A stretch of 64,000 nt of DNA from Billgrantia tianxiuensis. GTDB lineage: Bacteria; Pseudomonadota; Gammaproteobacteria; Pseudomonadales; Halomonadaceae. The stretch lies in the NCBI RefSeq assembly GCF_009834345.1, contig NZ_CP035042.1, positions 1 through 64,000 of the forward strand. Reading direction: 5' to 3'. The translations under genes and the position numbers were made by a program. Of the stretch, positions 11,407 to 21,550 are shown piece after piece. Position 1 is the first letter of the stretch. Each line of letters opens with the position of its first letter. The notes beneath the pieces were generated by a model. That model searched no databases, was not told the origin of the DNA, and was given only the letters and a program-made list of their open reading frames with translations.

Positions 11407-12449
11407 GGCAGGCGGCAACGCCGACATCTCGCATTCTGGTCGTCGGCCCTTCCTGGGTCGGCGACATGGTCATGGCGCAGAGCCTGTTCAAGAGCCTGAA
11501 ACAGCGCCAGCCCGAGTGTCGCATCGGTGTCGTGGCGCCAGGTTGGTCGCAGCCAATCCTCGAACGCATGGAGGAGGTCGACGAGGTGTCGACCCTCGAT
11601 GTCGGTCACGGTGAGTTTGGCTGGGGAACCCGGCGCGCCCTGGCGCGACAGCTGCGGGGGCGCTTCGACAGGGCCATCGTGTTGCCGCGCTCGTGGAAGT
11701 CGGCACTGGTGCCGTTCCTGGCCCGTATACCCCGACGTACGGGGTTCACCGGCGAGCAGCGCTATGGCGTGATCAACGATCGGCGCGAACTCGACAAGAC
11801 GGTGCTGGACCAGACCGTCAAGCGCTTCGTGGCGCTGGGCCTGGCGGCGGAAGAGGTGCGAGGTGGAGAGTTTGCCATTCCCCGCCCGCAGCTGAGGGTC
11901 GATGCCGACAACCTGATAGAGCTGCGCATCCGCCTGGGACTGACTTCTCGTCCGGCCATCGGCATGATGCCCGGCGCCGAATACGGCCCGGCCAAGCAGT
12001 GGCCGCTAGGGCATTTTCGCGAGCTGGCCGAGCGCCTGGTGGCCGAAGGTTTCGAAATACGCGTGCTGGGCGGACCCAAGGATGTCGCTGCCGGGGAGAC
12101 GATTGCCGAAGGGCTGCCTCAGGTGCATAACCTGTGCGGCCAGACGCGCCTGGCCGATGCGGTCGACCTGCTGGCCGACTGCCAGCAGGTGGTAACCAAC
12201 GACTCCGGCCTGATGCACGTGGCCGCCGCGGTGGGCACTCGCGTCCATGCGCTCTACGGCTCGTCCTCGCCGGGCTATACACCGCCGTTGACCGACAGCG
12301 CCGTGATTCACTATCTAGGCCTGGATTGTTCGCCCTGCTTCGAACGTCACTGCCCGCTGGGACATACCAACTGCCTGGTGCAGCTCTCGCCCCAGCGCGT
12401 GCTGGCCGCCGTACTGGCCGCTTCTCCAGCGGCATTCACGCGCGGCTGA
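11403..12449 (+). CDS. waaF: lipopolysaccharide heptosyltransferase II
   Basis: Family 9 glycosyltransferase that adds the second heptose of the LPS inner core from ADP-heptose, at the cytoplasmic face of the inner membrane. The 348-residue product opens [19 protein letters not shown], the WaaF-type nucleotide-sugar loop. It has [11 protein letters not shown] and the C-terminal [14 protein letters not shown] motif near residue 268, then a Cys-rich HCPLGHTNC tail near 315-325. The start overlaps the hldD stop (ATGA). An open frame continues 90 codons upstream, but that part lies inside hldD and is not used. It ends 10 bp before the convergent OpgB-like gene. Confidence 0.95.
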   Translation: MRQAATPTSRILVVGPSWVGDMVMAQSLFKSLKQRQPECRIGVVAPGWSQPILERMEEVDEVSTLDVGHGEFGWGTRRALARQLRGRFDRAIVLPRSWKSALVPFLARIPRRTGFTGEQRYGVINDRRELDKTVLDQTVKRFVALGLAAEEVRGGEFAIPRPQLRVDADNLIELRIRLGLTSRPAIGMMPGAEYGPAKQWPLGHFRELAERLVAEGFEIRVLGGPKDVAAGETIAEGLPQVHNLCGQTRLADAVDLLADCQQVVTNDSGLMHVAAAVGTRVHALYGSSSPGYTPPLTDSAVIHYLGLDCSPCFERHCPLGHTNCLVQLSPQRVLAAVLAASPAAFTRG

Positions 12450-12458
12450 GTCGGCGAC

Positions 12459-14134
12459 CTACTGTACCGTGGCGGGCTCCTCGCCAGTGGCATCCTCGGG
12501 TGTTTCCACGACCTGTTCCTGGGGCTCCGGCTCGGGATCCTGGCGCGGCGGCGCCAGCCCTCCCAGAGACGCTCCTGCAACGCGATCTCCTCACGCATGC
12601 GGGCGTTGAAGAACTCCTTGCCGTGCTCCTCGAGTAGGGTCGGCTCGTCGGAGAGCAGCGAAACCCCAAGGCCGGCGCGATGCCAGTCGATGGTGAAGCC
12701 CATTGCCTCGAGAATGGTGGGGAACGCATCGACCATGGCGGCTTCGCGCTGCTGGCGCCCCTGGGGGATGCCGGGGCCCAGCAGGATGAAGGTGTTGTCG
12801 CGCTCGCCCTGGATAAGCTGTTCCCAGGCCGAGACCCGCATGGTCAGGTGATCGCTGGCGATGACCACCACGGTATTGTCGAGCAGGCCTTCGGCGCTGG
12901 CCCGCTCGAGGAAGTCCCGCGCCAGCCAGGCCGAGCACTCCACCGAGTAGAGGATGTCGGTGCCGTCGAATTCGCCCTGGCGGTCGAGGCAGGCCTGAGC
13001 GGGATAGCCGTGAGGGGCGTGCCCCGCGATCGTCAGGCTGACCAGGCCCCAGGGGCCGTTCCCGGCGTTGAGGCGACGCAATTCCTCCAGGCTGAACTCG
13101 TAGAGTGAATCATCGTAGAGCCCCCAGTTGTTGACGTACTCGGGGTCGTCGAGCAAAGGCTGCAGCTCTTCGCGACCGAGTACGGTATCGAAACCGTGCC
13201 CCTGATAGAACAGTCCCTTGCCGGCAAAATTGACGCTTGCTCCGCCCATGTAGGTGAGCCGGTAGCCCTGCTCCGACAGCAGGTCGCCGAGGCAGTCGAC
13301 GCCGGGTACCACTTTCTCCAGCGGCGAAAACTGCCGGTCATGCAGCAGCCCGGCCGGCATCAGTGGAGTGCCGCACTGGCTGGCGATCATTCCCGCCATG
13401 GTCCAGCCGGTGTTGTCGACCTGACGGATACCCTCTATGACCAGGCCATGCTCGCCGATGGCATCCAGGTCGGCATAGGCCTCGCCGAATCGCTCGCGAT
13501 CGGCGTAGGTACGCTCGATGCTCTCCAGGTACATCAACAGCAGGTTGGGCGGCTCCCTGGGCGTCTCGAGCAGTATCGGCTCGACGTACTGGCGTTCGAG
13601 CCAGGCCCCGGGCTTGGTAACGATGGCGGCGCCACGCTGGCCCACGCCATACAGCAGGGGATTGCTTGCTAGCAGCACCAGGGCGAGCAGTGGCTCGCCG
13701 CGGCGCCAACGATGATCGTGGCGCACCAGCCAGGTGAAGGAAGCCAGCAGGGCGGCCATCGACAGCGTATAGAAAAACGCTGCCCCGATTCGGCTGACGC
13801 CGCCATGATCCGCCATGCCGGCCTGCAGGTGGAAGAACACGGCACTCAGATCGACGATGCCGAAGCTCTCGGCGAGATAGAGGTAGAGCCCCCACAGTGC
13901 GATGGGCAGCAGTGCCCAAGGCCACCGGCGTGATGAGGAGGCATACGATGCCGAGCCTGGCGCTCCCCAGTGAAAGACGATGCCCAGTCCTATCCAGGCC
14001 AGCGCCAGGAAGGGCAGTCCCCACTGGGGCACCCGGGTGAGCACGATGATGGCATAGCCAAGACACAGCCCGATGACCAGCAGCGACAGCCAGCGTGGGC
14101 GGGCCAGCTCGAGAAGTGTGGACGGAAACGTCAT
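12459..14134 (-). CDS. OpgB/MdoB-like membrane phosphoglycerol transferase (alkaline phosphatase superfamily), frameshift near 3' end
   Basis: Inner-membrane protein with about five N-terminal transmembrane segments and a periplasmic sulfatase-like domain. LESIERTYAD (nucleophile region), GWTMAGMIASQCGTPL and SDHLTMR resemble E. coli OpgB, which transfers phosphoglycerol to periplasmic glucans; other envelope acceptors are possible. The chosen ATG is 14134 (MTFPSTLLELARPRW). As given, the frame after about residue 525 runs on into the antisense of waaF with Arg/Ser-rich nonsense. Shifting by one base near 12543-12557 restores an acidic tail (DPEPEPQEQVVETPEDATGE) and a stop at 12459, just clear of waaF. 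The full product would have about 558 residues. OpgB itself is longer, so the acceptor is uncertain. Confidence 0.8.
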
Positions 14135-14286
14135 GTGGCGGATTCTTCCATTGAATTCGACTCCCAGCTTACAAGCCGCTCCCGACTTGTACCACGAATC
14201 GTCAGATCGATGGGCAACCCGCCGGTTTGCCGCTCTCATGGCTGCAACAGTACACTGGCCAGCCGCGAACCGACGAGGAGTGGCCG

Positions 14287-15066
14287 ATGAGCCTGGCTGC
14301 CGTACTGATCGTCAAGAACGAGGCCCACCACCTGCGCGCCTGCCTGGAAACGCTACGCTGGGCCGACGAGATCGTGGTGCTGGATGCCGGTAGCGTCGAT
14401 ACGACCTGTGACATTGCCCGCGAGTTCACTGGCAAGGTGATGGTGAATGCCGACTGGCAGGGCTTCGGTGTGCAGCGTCAGCGTGCCGAGGCCATGGTCG
14501 AGAGCGACTGGATCCTGATGGTCGATGCCGACGAGCGGGTGACGCCCGAGCTGCGCGACAGCATCCAGGCCGCCGTGGCCCGGGGCGAGCCGGCGATTCA
14601 CACGCTGCCGCGCCTCTCCTGGTGCTTCGGCGATTTCATTCGCCACTCCGGCTGGTATCCCGACCGAGTAGCGCGCCTCTACCCCCGGGGCAAGGCGGGC
14701 TACGATAACGCCCTGGTCCACGAAAAACTGCAGAACCCGGACGGGTTACCGGTCAAGGCGCTCGAGGGTGACTTGTTGCACTATACCTATCGCGACCTGC
14801 GCCATTACCTTGAGAAATCGGCCCACTACGCCCAGGCCTGGGCCGAGCAGCGCGCCGCGCGTGGCAAGCAGGGCAGTCTCTCGGCCGGGCTCGTACACGG
14901 CCTGGGCTGTTTCCTGCGCATGTACCTGCTGCGTGCGGGCTTCCTCGATGGTCGCCAGGGCTTGTTGCTGGCGTTGCTTTCGGCACACTCCACCTTCGCC
15001 AAGTATGCCGACCTATGGATCAGGACTCGGACGTCGCCGCCACCCGACGATGCACCAGGGCACTGA
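14287..15066 (+). CDS. glycosyltransferase family 2, LPS core WaaE/KdtX-like
   Basis: GT-A fold glycosyltransferase of the WaaE-type family, which adds a beta-linked glucose to the inner-core heptose. The protein begins MSLAAVLIVKNEAHHLRACL, and its catalytic metal-binding motif is DADERVTP near residue 79. DRVARLYPRG and VHEKL blocks follow, as in WaaE homologues. The start is the ATG at 14287 with a strong GAGGAG at 14275-14280; the ORF opens 20 codons earlier without a ribosome site. The product has 259 residues. Its 3' end overlaps the convergent family 9 gene by 47 bp. The exact sugar and acceptor cannot be read from the sequence. Confidence 0.85.
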   Translation: MSLAAVLIVKNEAHHLRACLETLRWADEIVVLDAGSVDTTCDIAREFTGKVMVNADWQGFGVQRQRAEAMVESDWILMVDADERVTPELRDSIQAAVARGEPAIHTLPRLSWCFGDFIRHSGWYPDRVARLYPRGKAGYDNALVHEKLQNPDGLPVKALEGDLLHYTYRDLRHYLEKSAHYAQAWAEQRAARGKQGSLSAGLVHGLGCFLRMYLLRAGFLDGRQGLLLALLSAHSTFAKYADLWIRTRTSPPPDDAPGH

Positions 15067-16129
15067 TCCCGGCAGCGGCGGCCTCGAGATCGATGGCTGC
15101 CATGTCGCTTTCGCCGGCCTCTTGGGGAGGGCTGAAGGCGAGTCGGCGCGACTCGTCGTTGCAGGTCTGCCAGCGCAGCGCCGTGGCCGAACGCCGTGCC
15201 GGGTAGAAGCCCGCCGTGGGAAGGTTCAGGCAGCCGGCGATATGCAGCGGTCCCGTGGAGCCGGCAATGAACAGGTCGGCGGCGGTAAGCGCCAGAGCGA
15301 AGTCGGCGAGGCCTTGGCGCGGCGGCAGCACTACGGCTTGGAGTCCCCTGGCGCCGAGCGAGTCGCATAGTTCCCGCGCGATCGGCTCCTCCCCGGGGCC
15401 GGCCGTGAGCAGCCACTGCGGGTGGAGGTCCTGGTCGGCAAGGCGCGAATCGACGGCCATTGCCAGCTCGGCGTACTGGGTCGGGGTCAGATTGACCGCC
15501 GAGCCGCCGCTGCCGGCATGCAGAAACAGCCAGGGAGCGCGCGTATCGAGGGCCAGCTCGGCGGCGATCGACTCGCGCCGGGCGGTTGCCGTGCCGGGAG
15601 GCAGCGGCCAGAAAGGTGGGGTTGGGCGGGGAGCTGGGGTGCGTCCTGCGGCTTTGAGCAGGGCCTCGGCGAGCTCGATATTGTACAGGTACTCCGGCTT
15701 GGCCGAGCGCGACCTGCGCTGGACGATACGATGATTGTAGAATAGCTGCGCCCACTTGGTGGCGGGCGCCACGCGGCGTGGAATGCCGGCGCGCCAGCCC
15801 AGCCAGCCGACGCGTGGGGTGGAGAACAGCGTCAGCATGGCCGTGAAGCGCTCGTCGCGGAGCCGGTCCAGCAGCTTGCGCTGTGCCGCCTTCCCGGCGC
15901 CGTCACCGGGGTCGATGATGGTCGCGTCGATCCACGGGCACTGCTGGGCCAGCGGTGCCGTGTAGGCCGGCACCAGGGCGCTGATCTTCGCCTCCGGGGC
16001 GGCGGCCTTGAGGCAGGCGAGCGCCGGCCAGGCGAGCATGAAATCGCCGAGTTTGTCGTTGCGCACCACCAGGATGTGCGGCGGCTGATCCGTTGCGTGG
16101 CGACCGGCCACGCTGGAAGAAGACGTCAT
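15020..16129 (-). CDS. glycosyltransferase family 9 (heptosyltransferase-like)
   Basis: GT-B family 9 transferase, presumably acting in LPS core assembly at the cytoplasmic membrane face. Of 369 residues, the nucleotide-sugar loop ILVVRNDKLGDFMLAWPAL starts near residue 19. The C-terminal domain carries HAGSGGSAVNL near 220 and AGSTGPLHIAGCLNLPT near 308. The family usually has D or N before SGPMHLA at that position, and here the loop reads GSTGPLH. It is transcribed opposite to its neighbours and divergent from the family 4 gene 41 bp away. WaaC/WaaQ-type specificity cannot be assigned. Confidence 0.85.
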   Translation of the reverse strand: MTSSSSVAGRHATDQPPHILVVRNDKLGDFMLAWPALACLKAAAPEAKISALVPAYTAPLAQQCPWIDATIIDPGDGAGKAAQRKLLDRLRDERFTAMLTLFSTPRVGWLGWRAGIPRRVAPATKWAQLFYNHRIVQRRSRSAKPEYLYNIELAEALLKAAGRTPAPRPTPPFWPLPPGTATARRESIAAELALDTRAPWLFLHAGSGGSAVNLTPTQYAELAMAVDSRLADQDLHPQWLLTAGPGEEPIARELCDSLGARGLQAVVLPPRQGLADFALALTAADLFIAGSTGPLHIAGCLNLPTAGFYPARRSATALRWQTCNDESRRLAFSPPQEAGESDMAAIDLEAAAAGISALVHRRVAATSES

Positions 16130-16170
16130 CTGGGCTCCCGAGCCCCGGTTGACCGACGAAGGAGACAGCC

Positions 16171-17307
16171 TTGTCGTACAAGGTCATGCACATCTGCCTC
16201 TCGGATGGCTGGGGCGGTCTCGAAATGTATCCTGCGCGGATTATACCCGAGCTGCAACGTCAGGGGTGGGAGGCCCATGGTCTGGCGCTGGCCGGCTCGC
16301 GGGTCGCCGAGAGCCTGGCGGCGGCTGGCATCGAGCCGCTGACGGTACTTTCCCGGGGGCGGGCCTTGCTGCAGGTGGGGCGCATATTGGCCTACCTTCG
16401 ACGCCACGGGATCGAGGTGTTGCACTGCCACAAGTCCAGCGACCTGCGCCTGGGAGCGCTGCTGGCGACCCTGCGGCCGACGCTCAGGCTGTTCTTCACC
16501 GATCACATGGGGGTCACCCGGCCGAAGAAGGACCTCTACCATCGCTGGGCCTATGGCCAAATCACAAGGCTCTTCGCCATCAGCGAGGCGACGCTGAAGC
16601 GCAACCTGGCGGCCTTTCCGCTGCCGCCCGAGCGTATCCGGCGCCTCTACCTGGGCATCGACCTGTCGCCCTATGCGCCGCAGTTGGACGCGGTAGCGCG
16701 CGAAGCGTTGCGCGAGGAACTGGGCGTGGCCGTTGGCCAGGTGGCGATTGGCCTGCCGGGCCGCTTGACCGATGGCAAGGGGCACGCGGTATGGCTGGAG
16801 GGCCTTGCCCGGCTGCGTGAGCGCGCCCCCTCCCTGAGCTGGCACGGCGTGCTGATCGGCGGCCTGACGGCTCGTGAGGGCAGCGATGAGGCTTATGTGG
16901 CACAGTTGCGTACGCGGGTGGCCGAGCTGGGGCTAGTGGAGCACGTGACCTTCACTGGCTTCCGCCCCGATCTACCGCGCCTCTTCGAAGCGCTGGACAT
17001 CGTCTGCGTGCCATCGCGCAACGAGGCCTTCGGCCTTACCGTGGTCGAAGCCATGGCCGCCGGCAAGGCGATCGTCGGTGCCGACAGCGGGGCGATTCCC
17101 GAGCTGCTGGAGGCCGGTTGCGGGCGCCTGGCGGCGCCGCACGACCCGGTGGCCTGGGCCGAAGCCATGGCGGAGCTGGGGCAGGACGCAGCATTGCGGC
17201 AGCGGTTGGGCCAGGCTGCCTGCGCCAGGGCCGCACTTCATTTCGATGTGACGACACACGTTAAAGCCTTGATCAGCGAATATGCAGGGAAGGAGTCGAA
17301 GCCATGA
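16171..17307 (+). CDS. glycosyltransferase family 4
   Basis: GT-B, GT1/GT4-superfamily glycosyltransferase with a nucleotide-sugar donor, probably for the outer part of the LPS core. The N-terminal donor loop is LSDGWGGLEMYP and the C-terminal E-x7-E motif is PSRNEAFGLTVVEAMAAGK near 283-301. The start is TTG at 16171, supported by AAGGAG at 16159-16164 and because the coding signal begins at once (SYKVMHICLSDGWGG). The length is 378 residues. Its last codons overlap the next gene (start 17304), so the two are coupled. Confidence 0.85.
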   Translation: MSYKVMHICLSDGWGGLEMYPARIIPELQRQGWEAHGLALAGSRVAESLAAAGIEPLTVLSRGRALLQVGRILAYLRRHGIEVLHCHKSSDLRLGALLATLRPTLRLFFTDHMGVTRPKKDLYHRWAYGQITRLFAISEATLKRNLAAFPLPPERIRRLYLGIDLSPYAPQLDAVAREALREELGVAVGQVAIGLPGRLTDGKGHAVWLEGLARLRERAPSLSWHGVLIGGLTAREGSDEAYVAQLRTRVAELGLVEHVTFTGFRPDLPRLFEALDIVCVPSRNEAFGLTVVEAMAAGKAIVGADSGAIPELLEAGCGRLAAPHDPVAWAEAMAELGQDAALRQRLGQAACARAALHFDVTTHVKALISEYAGKESKP

Positions 17308-18345
17308 AAGCCTGGATCGAAAAGGGCGGCTATCTCAACAGTCGCGGCCGCAAGTGGCTGTCGCAGCTGCATGTCGATCGGGTGCGCCGAATCCTGGTGA
17401 TCCGTCAATGCGCCTTCGGGGACATGATGGCGACGCGCCCGTTCCTCGTTGAACTCAGGCGCCTGTTTCCACAGGCCCACATCACCTTGAGCACCGTCAG
17501 TAAGTACCAGTATGCCGTGCCCGACGATCTGGTCGACGAGGTACACGTGCTGAATTCGCGAGGGTCGCTGCGCGAGCAGTGGCATTCGCTGCGCCAGCAC
17601 CGCGAGGTAGACGTGCTCTTCGATCTGGCCGATACGGCCCGCTCGCGTCTGCAGACCCTGCTCACTCCGGCACGGGTCAAGCTTGGCTTCCCCTATCGGC
17701 GCGAACTCAATCGTCTCCTGTTCGATGTCGGCATCCTGCGCTCCGACTTTCACTACGAGGCCGAGGTGCTGCTCGATTTCCTCAAGATCATGGGCCACAA
17801 GCCGCAATACCCGCTGGAGTTCGCCATGCCACGCCATCAGCGTGTCCTGGCGAAGCCACGCGTCGTTTACTTCCCCTATGCTGCGGTGGCCGAGAAGTCG
17901 CTCTCGCAGGATTCATGGTGCCAGCTGATCGAGCAGGCGGCAGTCGAGTTTCCCGATTATCGCCATGTCCTGCTCGAGGGCACAAGCCCGAGGAGTCGGG
18001 AGAATTCCTGTCCGATGTTGCCGCTCGGCACGCGAACGTGGAGATCCAGGCGCGCATGGATCTGGAGCGACTGGCTTCCTGGATGGCGGCTTCCAGCGCG
18101 CTGGTGTCAGGCGATACGGGGGTGCGCAACCTGGCGCTGGCCACCCATACACCGACGCTGGCATCTTCTTCATGACCGTGCCGTTCCGCTACTGGCCGCG
18201 CTACGAGGACTGTCATGAGGCGGTCTTCCACCGCGATGGCCAGGTGCCGGGCAGGATGGACATATTGCAGGGCTTGGAAGAGCTGCTCGAGCGCCTCTAC
18301 CCCGAGCGTGGCAAGGCGCGTCAGCCGGCCTCTTCGGAAGCGTAA
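17304..18345 (+). pseudogene. glycosyltransferase family 9 gene with two apparent frameshifts
   Basis: The first 225 residues read as a normal family 9 LPS glycosyltransferase (ILVIRQCAFGDMMATRPFL near residue 30). After YRHVLLEG at about 17980 the annotated frame turns into Trp/Arg-rich nonsense. The next frame continues sensibly (HKPEESGEFLSDVAARHANV, then SGDTGVRNLALATHTPT, the family C-terminal motif). At about 18160 the sense frame changes again (GIFFMTVPFRYWPRYEDC) and runs to a stop at 18345. Both steps need one extra base, at a GGG and a GG. If restored, the protein has about 347 residues. This is either a decaying gene or two base-calling deletions. It overlaps the convergent kdkA by 25 bp. 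Confidence 0.8.
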
Positions 18346-19031
18346 CCGCGGCGGATCGCCGCCATATGCTCGGCGCCGCCGAATTTGGCCAGCGAGCGTG
18401 CGAGGCGTTCGAGGTTGGCCTCGCGCCACGGGCCGGGGGCGCGCAGCCGGCAGCGGTCGAGATCGATCAGCCAGACGGTGCCGGCAGCATCGACAAGCAG
18501 GTTGCGTGCATTGAGATCGACGTGGTCGAGGCCGGCATCGTGAAAACGCCGCACGGTGGCCCCGACCCGTTCGAGCAGCGATGGCTCGATGCCTTCCAGG
18601 TACTCGGTCAGGGTGCGGGCGCCGGGAATGCGCACGGTGATCAGTGCCGCCGTGTAGGTCGGCCCATGGCGGGTGACGCCGGCCGCCACCGGCCGTGGTA
18701 CCGGCAGGTCTTGGGCGTGGAGGTGGGCGGTGAGACGAAGCTCGCGAAAGGCACGGGTGCGCTCCAGCCCCGTCCACAGATAGCGGCTCTCGCTCACCTT
18801 GGCGACCAGCCCGCCGCGGCGATAGCGGCGCAGCACCCACTGTTCGCCTCCAACATCGAGAAACAGGCTGCTGCCGCGGCCGGGAGCAGCACCGATTACC
18901 CCCCCTGCGCGGTGCCAGTGGTCGGGTTCGAACAGTGCGGGTCCGATTTGTGGCGCCGACTCGGCGTCACATACACTGTCCGCATCATATAGAATGAAAA
19001 CCTTTCCCGTTCGACATGTTGCCAAGTGCAT
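18321..19031 (-). CDS. kdkA: 3-deoxy-D-manno-octulosonic acid (Kdo) kinase
   Basis: Protein-kinase-like enzyme that phosphorylates the Kdo of the LPS inner core. The order FILYD, GRGSSLFL, VLRRYRRGGLVAKVSESRYLWTG, then RTRAFRELRL and PVPRPVAAGV matches Haemophilus KdkA as I recall it. The catalytic loop is HVDLNARNLLVD and the metal motif is WLIDLDRCR. I place the start at the ATG at 19031, preceded by GAGG, giving 236 residues and an N-terminus like Haemophilus KdkA. The open frame extends further upstream over the divergent gene. Phosphorylated single Kdo is typical of species with a Kdo1 core. Confidence 0.88.
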   Translation of the reverse strand: MHLATCRTGKVFILYDADSVCDAESAPQIGPALFEPDHWHRAGGVIGAAPGRGSSLFLDVGGEQWVLRRYRRGGLVAKVSESRYLWTGLERTRAFRELRLTAHLHAQDLPVPRPVAAGVTRHGPTYTAALITVRIPGARTLTEYLEGIEPSLLERVGATVRRFHDAGLDHVDLNARNLLVDAAGTVWLIDLDRCRLRAPGPWREANLERLARSLAKFGGAEHMAAIRRGYASEEAG

Positions 19032-20130
19032 GAAGCATCCTCTGCCTGCCCAACCGCGCCATATCGCCGTGCTGCGACTCTCCGCCCTCGGCGACGTGTG
19101 CAATCTGGTACCCACCGTACGCGCGCTGCAGCGCCAGTGGCCCGACGCTCGCATCACCTGGATCATCGGCAAGGCGGAACACAGTCTACTGGCCGGCCTC
19201 TCGGGGGTCGAGTTCGTCGTCTACGACAAGGCCTCGGGGCTTGCCGGCATGCGCCGGCTGTGGCGTGAACTCGGCGATACCCGCTTCGACGTGCTGTTGC
19301 ACATGCAGCAGGCGCTGCGCGCCAGCGTGCTCTCGCTGGGGCTCAAGGCCGACGTGAGGGTGGGCTACGACAAGGCGCGCGCCAAGGATGCCCAGCACTG
19401 GTTCACTCATCGCCAGCTGGCGCCGCACCCACGTGCCCATGTGCTGGAGTCGTTCCTCGACTTTGCCCGCCTGCTGGGAGTGGAGGATCTCTCGCTGACA
19501 TGGGACCTGCCGGTGCCTGAAGCGGCCTTCGAGGAGGCCGCAGCACTGACCGGTGCCGCGGCCTATCTGCTGATGAGCCCTTGCGCCAACCCTCGGCTGC
19601 GCAATTTCCGCAACTGGTCGGCCGAAGGCTACGCTGCCGTCATCGAGCATGCCTGGGCGCAGTACGGCCTCAAGACCGTGCTCACCGGCGGTGGCAGTAC
19701 CCAGGAGCGTGAAATGGGCGCGCGCATCGCCGCATTGTCACGTCCGGAGGCGGTAATCGATGCCATCGGCGCCACTTCGCTCAAGGGGCTGCTGGCCCTG
19801 ATCGGCCGTGCCCGGGTGGTGATCGCTCCCGACTCCGGACCGGTGCACATGGCCAATGCCATGGGCACGCCGGTGGTGGGCCTGTTTGCCACGACCAATC
19901 CGGATCGCGCGGCCCCCTATCTATGGCGCGATTTCGTGGTCAACCGCTACCCTGACGCCGTGCGGACCTACATGCATCGCGAGCTAGACGGGATCACCTG
20001 GGGACAGCGCGTGCGCCACCCTGATGCCATGTCACTAATTCGCATCGACGACGTCGTCCAGCAGCTCGATGCGCTGTTGATGCGTTCGGACGATGACCGC
20101 AAGGAAGAGGAACGACCCGATGAAGCTTGA
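19030..20130 (+). CDS. glycosyltransferase family 9 (heptosyltransferase I-like)
   Basis: LPS core family 9 transferase. The donor loop [22 protein letters not shown] and the C-terminal [21 protein letters not shown] motif (near residue 275) are intact. The product also has [15 protein letters not shown], reminiscent of WaaC-type enzymes, but specificity is not proven. The ATG at 19030 gives 366 residues; an ATG at 18994 would add 12. Neither start has a Shine-Dalgarno, and both overlap the 5' end of divergent kdkA. The 3' end overlaps hldE by 11 bp, so the two are probably co-translated. Confidence 0.85.
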   Translation: MKHPLPAQPRHIAVLRLSALGDVCNLVPTVRALQRQWPDARITWIIGKAEHSLLAGLSGVEFVVYDKASGLAGMRRLWRELGDTRFDVLLHMQQALRASVLSLGLKADVRVGYDKARAKDAQHWFTHRQLAPHPRAHVLESFLDFARLLGVEDLSLTWDLPVPEAAFEEAAALTGAAAYLLMSPCANPRLRNFRNWSAEGYAAVIEHAWAQYGLKTVLTGGGSTQEREMGARIAALSRPEAVIDAIGATSLKGLLALIGRARVVIAPDSGPVHMANAMGTPVVGLFATTNPDRAAPYLWRDFVVNRYPDAVRTYMHRELDGITWGQRVRHPDAMSLIRIDDVVQQLDALLMRSDDDRKEEERPDEA

Positions 20131-21550
20131 CCTGACCGCGCTGGAGCAGGCGCACGTGCTGGTGGTGGGCGACGTGATGCTCGACCGTTATTGGCATGGC
20201 GCCACCTCGCGTATTTCCCCGGAAGCCCCGGTGCCGGTGGTGAGGGTGGACGAGTGTGAGGACCGCCCCGGTGGAGCGGCCAACGTGGCGCTCAACATCG
20301 CCTCACTGGGCGCCCACGCCGCGCTCAGCGGCATGGTCGGAGACGACGACAACGCCCGCCGGCTGGTCGAGCGCATGGAGGCTGCTGGCGTCGACACCTA
20401 CTTCGAGAGCAGCTCCGGCATTCCCACCATCACCAAGCTGCGGGTGATGAGCCGCAACCAGCAATTGATCCGGCTCGACTTCGAGGACGGCCTGGGCGAA
20501 CTCGATACCCATGGGCTGTTGGCACGGGTCGAGCAGGGGCTTCCCGACTGCAACCTGGTGATTCTCTCCGATTACGGCAAGGGTACCCTCAATCGGGTCG
20601 AGGAGCTGATCGCACTGGTGCGCGGTGCGGGCAAGCGGGTGTTGATCGACCCCAAGGGCAACGACTTCACCAAGTATCGCGGCGCCAGCGTGATCACGCC
20701 CAACCTGGCCGAATTCGAGGCGGTGGTCGGCCACTGCCGCGATGACGATGAGCTAGCCGCCAAGGGAGCGGCACTGTGTGCCGAACTCGAGTTAGAGGCG
20801 CTGCTGATTACCCGCAGCGAGCGGGGCATGACCCTGATTCGTGGCGATCACGAGCCGCTGCACCTGCCGACCCGGGCGCGCGAGGTGTTCGACGTCACCG
20901 GCGCCGGCGATACCGTGATTGGCGTGCTGGGGCTGGCGCTGGCGGCCGGCCATGGTTTCCCCGAGGCGATGACCCTGGCCAACCTGGCGGCCGGCCTGGT
21001 GGTGGCCAAGCCTGGTACCGCGACGCTCTCCATCGCCGAACTCTACACGGCGGTGCATGGCGACAAGCTGGCCGAGTTCGGCGTCATCGAGGAGGCGCCG
21101 CTGATCGAGGCGGTGCGCGCCGCCCAACTGCGGGGCGAACGGGTGGTGATGACCAACGGCTGCTTCGACATCCTGCATGCCGGTCACGTAGCCTACCTGG
21201 AGCACGCCCGGCAGCTCGGCGACCGGCTGGTGGTAGCGGTCAACGACGATGCCTCCATCGCCCGGCTCAAGGGACCCAAGCGCCCGATCAATCCACTCGC
21301 CCGGCGCATGCAAGTGCTGGCCGGCCTCGGTGCGGTGGACTGGGTGGTGCCGTTCAGCGAAGACACTCCGCAGCGCCTGATCGAGGCGGTATTGCCCGAC
21401 GTGCTGGTCAAGGGTGGAGATTACCGTGTCGACGAGATCGCCGGTGGCGATGCGGTGCGCGCCGCCGGGGGTGAAGTGAAGGTGCTGGGCTTCGAGGACG
21501 GCGTCTCCACTACGGCCATGATCGCTACTATTCTCGATCGCGAGAGCTGA
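20120..21550 (+). CDS. hldE: bifunctional heptose-7-phosphate kinase / heptose-1-phosphate adenylyltransferase
   Basis: Two-domain enzyme that phosphorylates D-glycero-D-manno-heptose 7-phosphate and later adenylylates the 1-phosphate, on either side of the GmhB step. The N-terminal PfkB-type kinase covers about 1-315, with GGAANVALN near 52 and the [11 protein letters not shown] catalytic loop near 260. The C-terminal nucleotidyltransferase (about 340-476) opens [18 protein letters not shown] with the HxGH motif. The start is ATG 20120 after AGGAAGAGG; the longer ORF start at 20093 is inside the previous gene. It has 476 residues, like E. coli HldE, and is followed by waaA with a TGATG overlap. 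Confidence 0.97.
   Translation: MKLDLTALEQAHVLVVGDVMLDRYWHGATSRISPEAPVPVVRVDECEDRPGGAANVALNIASLGAHAALSGMVGDDDNARRLVERMEAAGVDTYFESSSGIPTITKLRVMSRNQQLIRLDFEDGLGELDTHGLLARVEQGLPDCNLVILSDYGKGTLNRVEELIALVRGAGKRVLIDPKGNDFTKYRGASVITPNLAEFEAVVGHCRDDDELAAKGAALCAELELEALLITRSERGMTLIRGDHEPLHLPTRAREVFDVTGAGDTVIGVLGLALAAGHGFPEAMTLANLAAGLVVAKPGTATLSIAELYTAVHGDKLAEFGVIEEAPLIEAVRAAQLRGERVVMTNGCFDILHAGHVAYLEHARQLGDRLVVAVNDDASIARLKGPKRPINPLARRMQVLAGLGAVDWVVPFSEDTPQRLIEAVLPDVLVKGGDYRVDEIAGGDAVRAAGGEVKVLGFEDGVSTTAMIATILDRES

Noticed and set aside
12347..12458. Extension of the OpgB-like frame over the waaF 3' end
   Set aside because: Arises from a probable one-base frameshift; the corrected frame stops at 12459.
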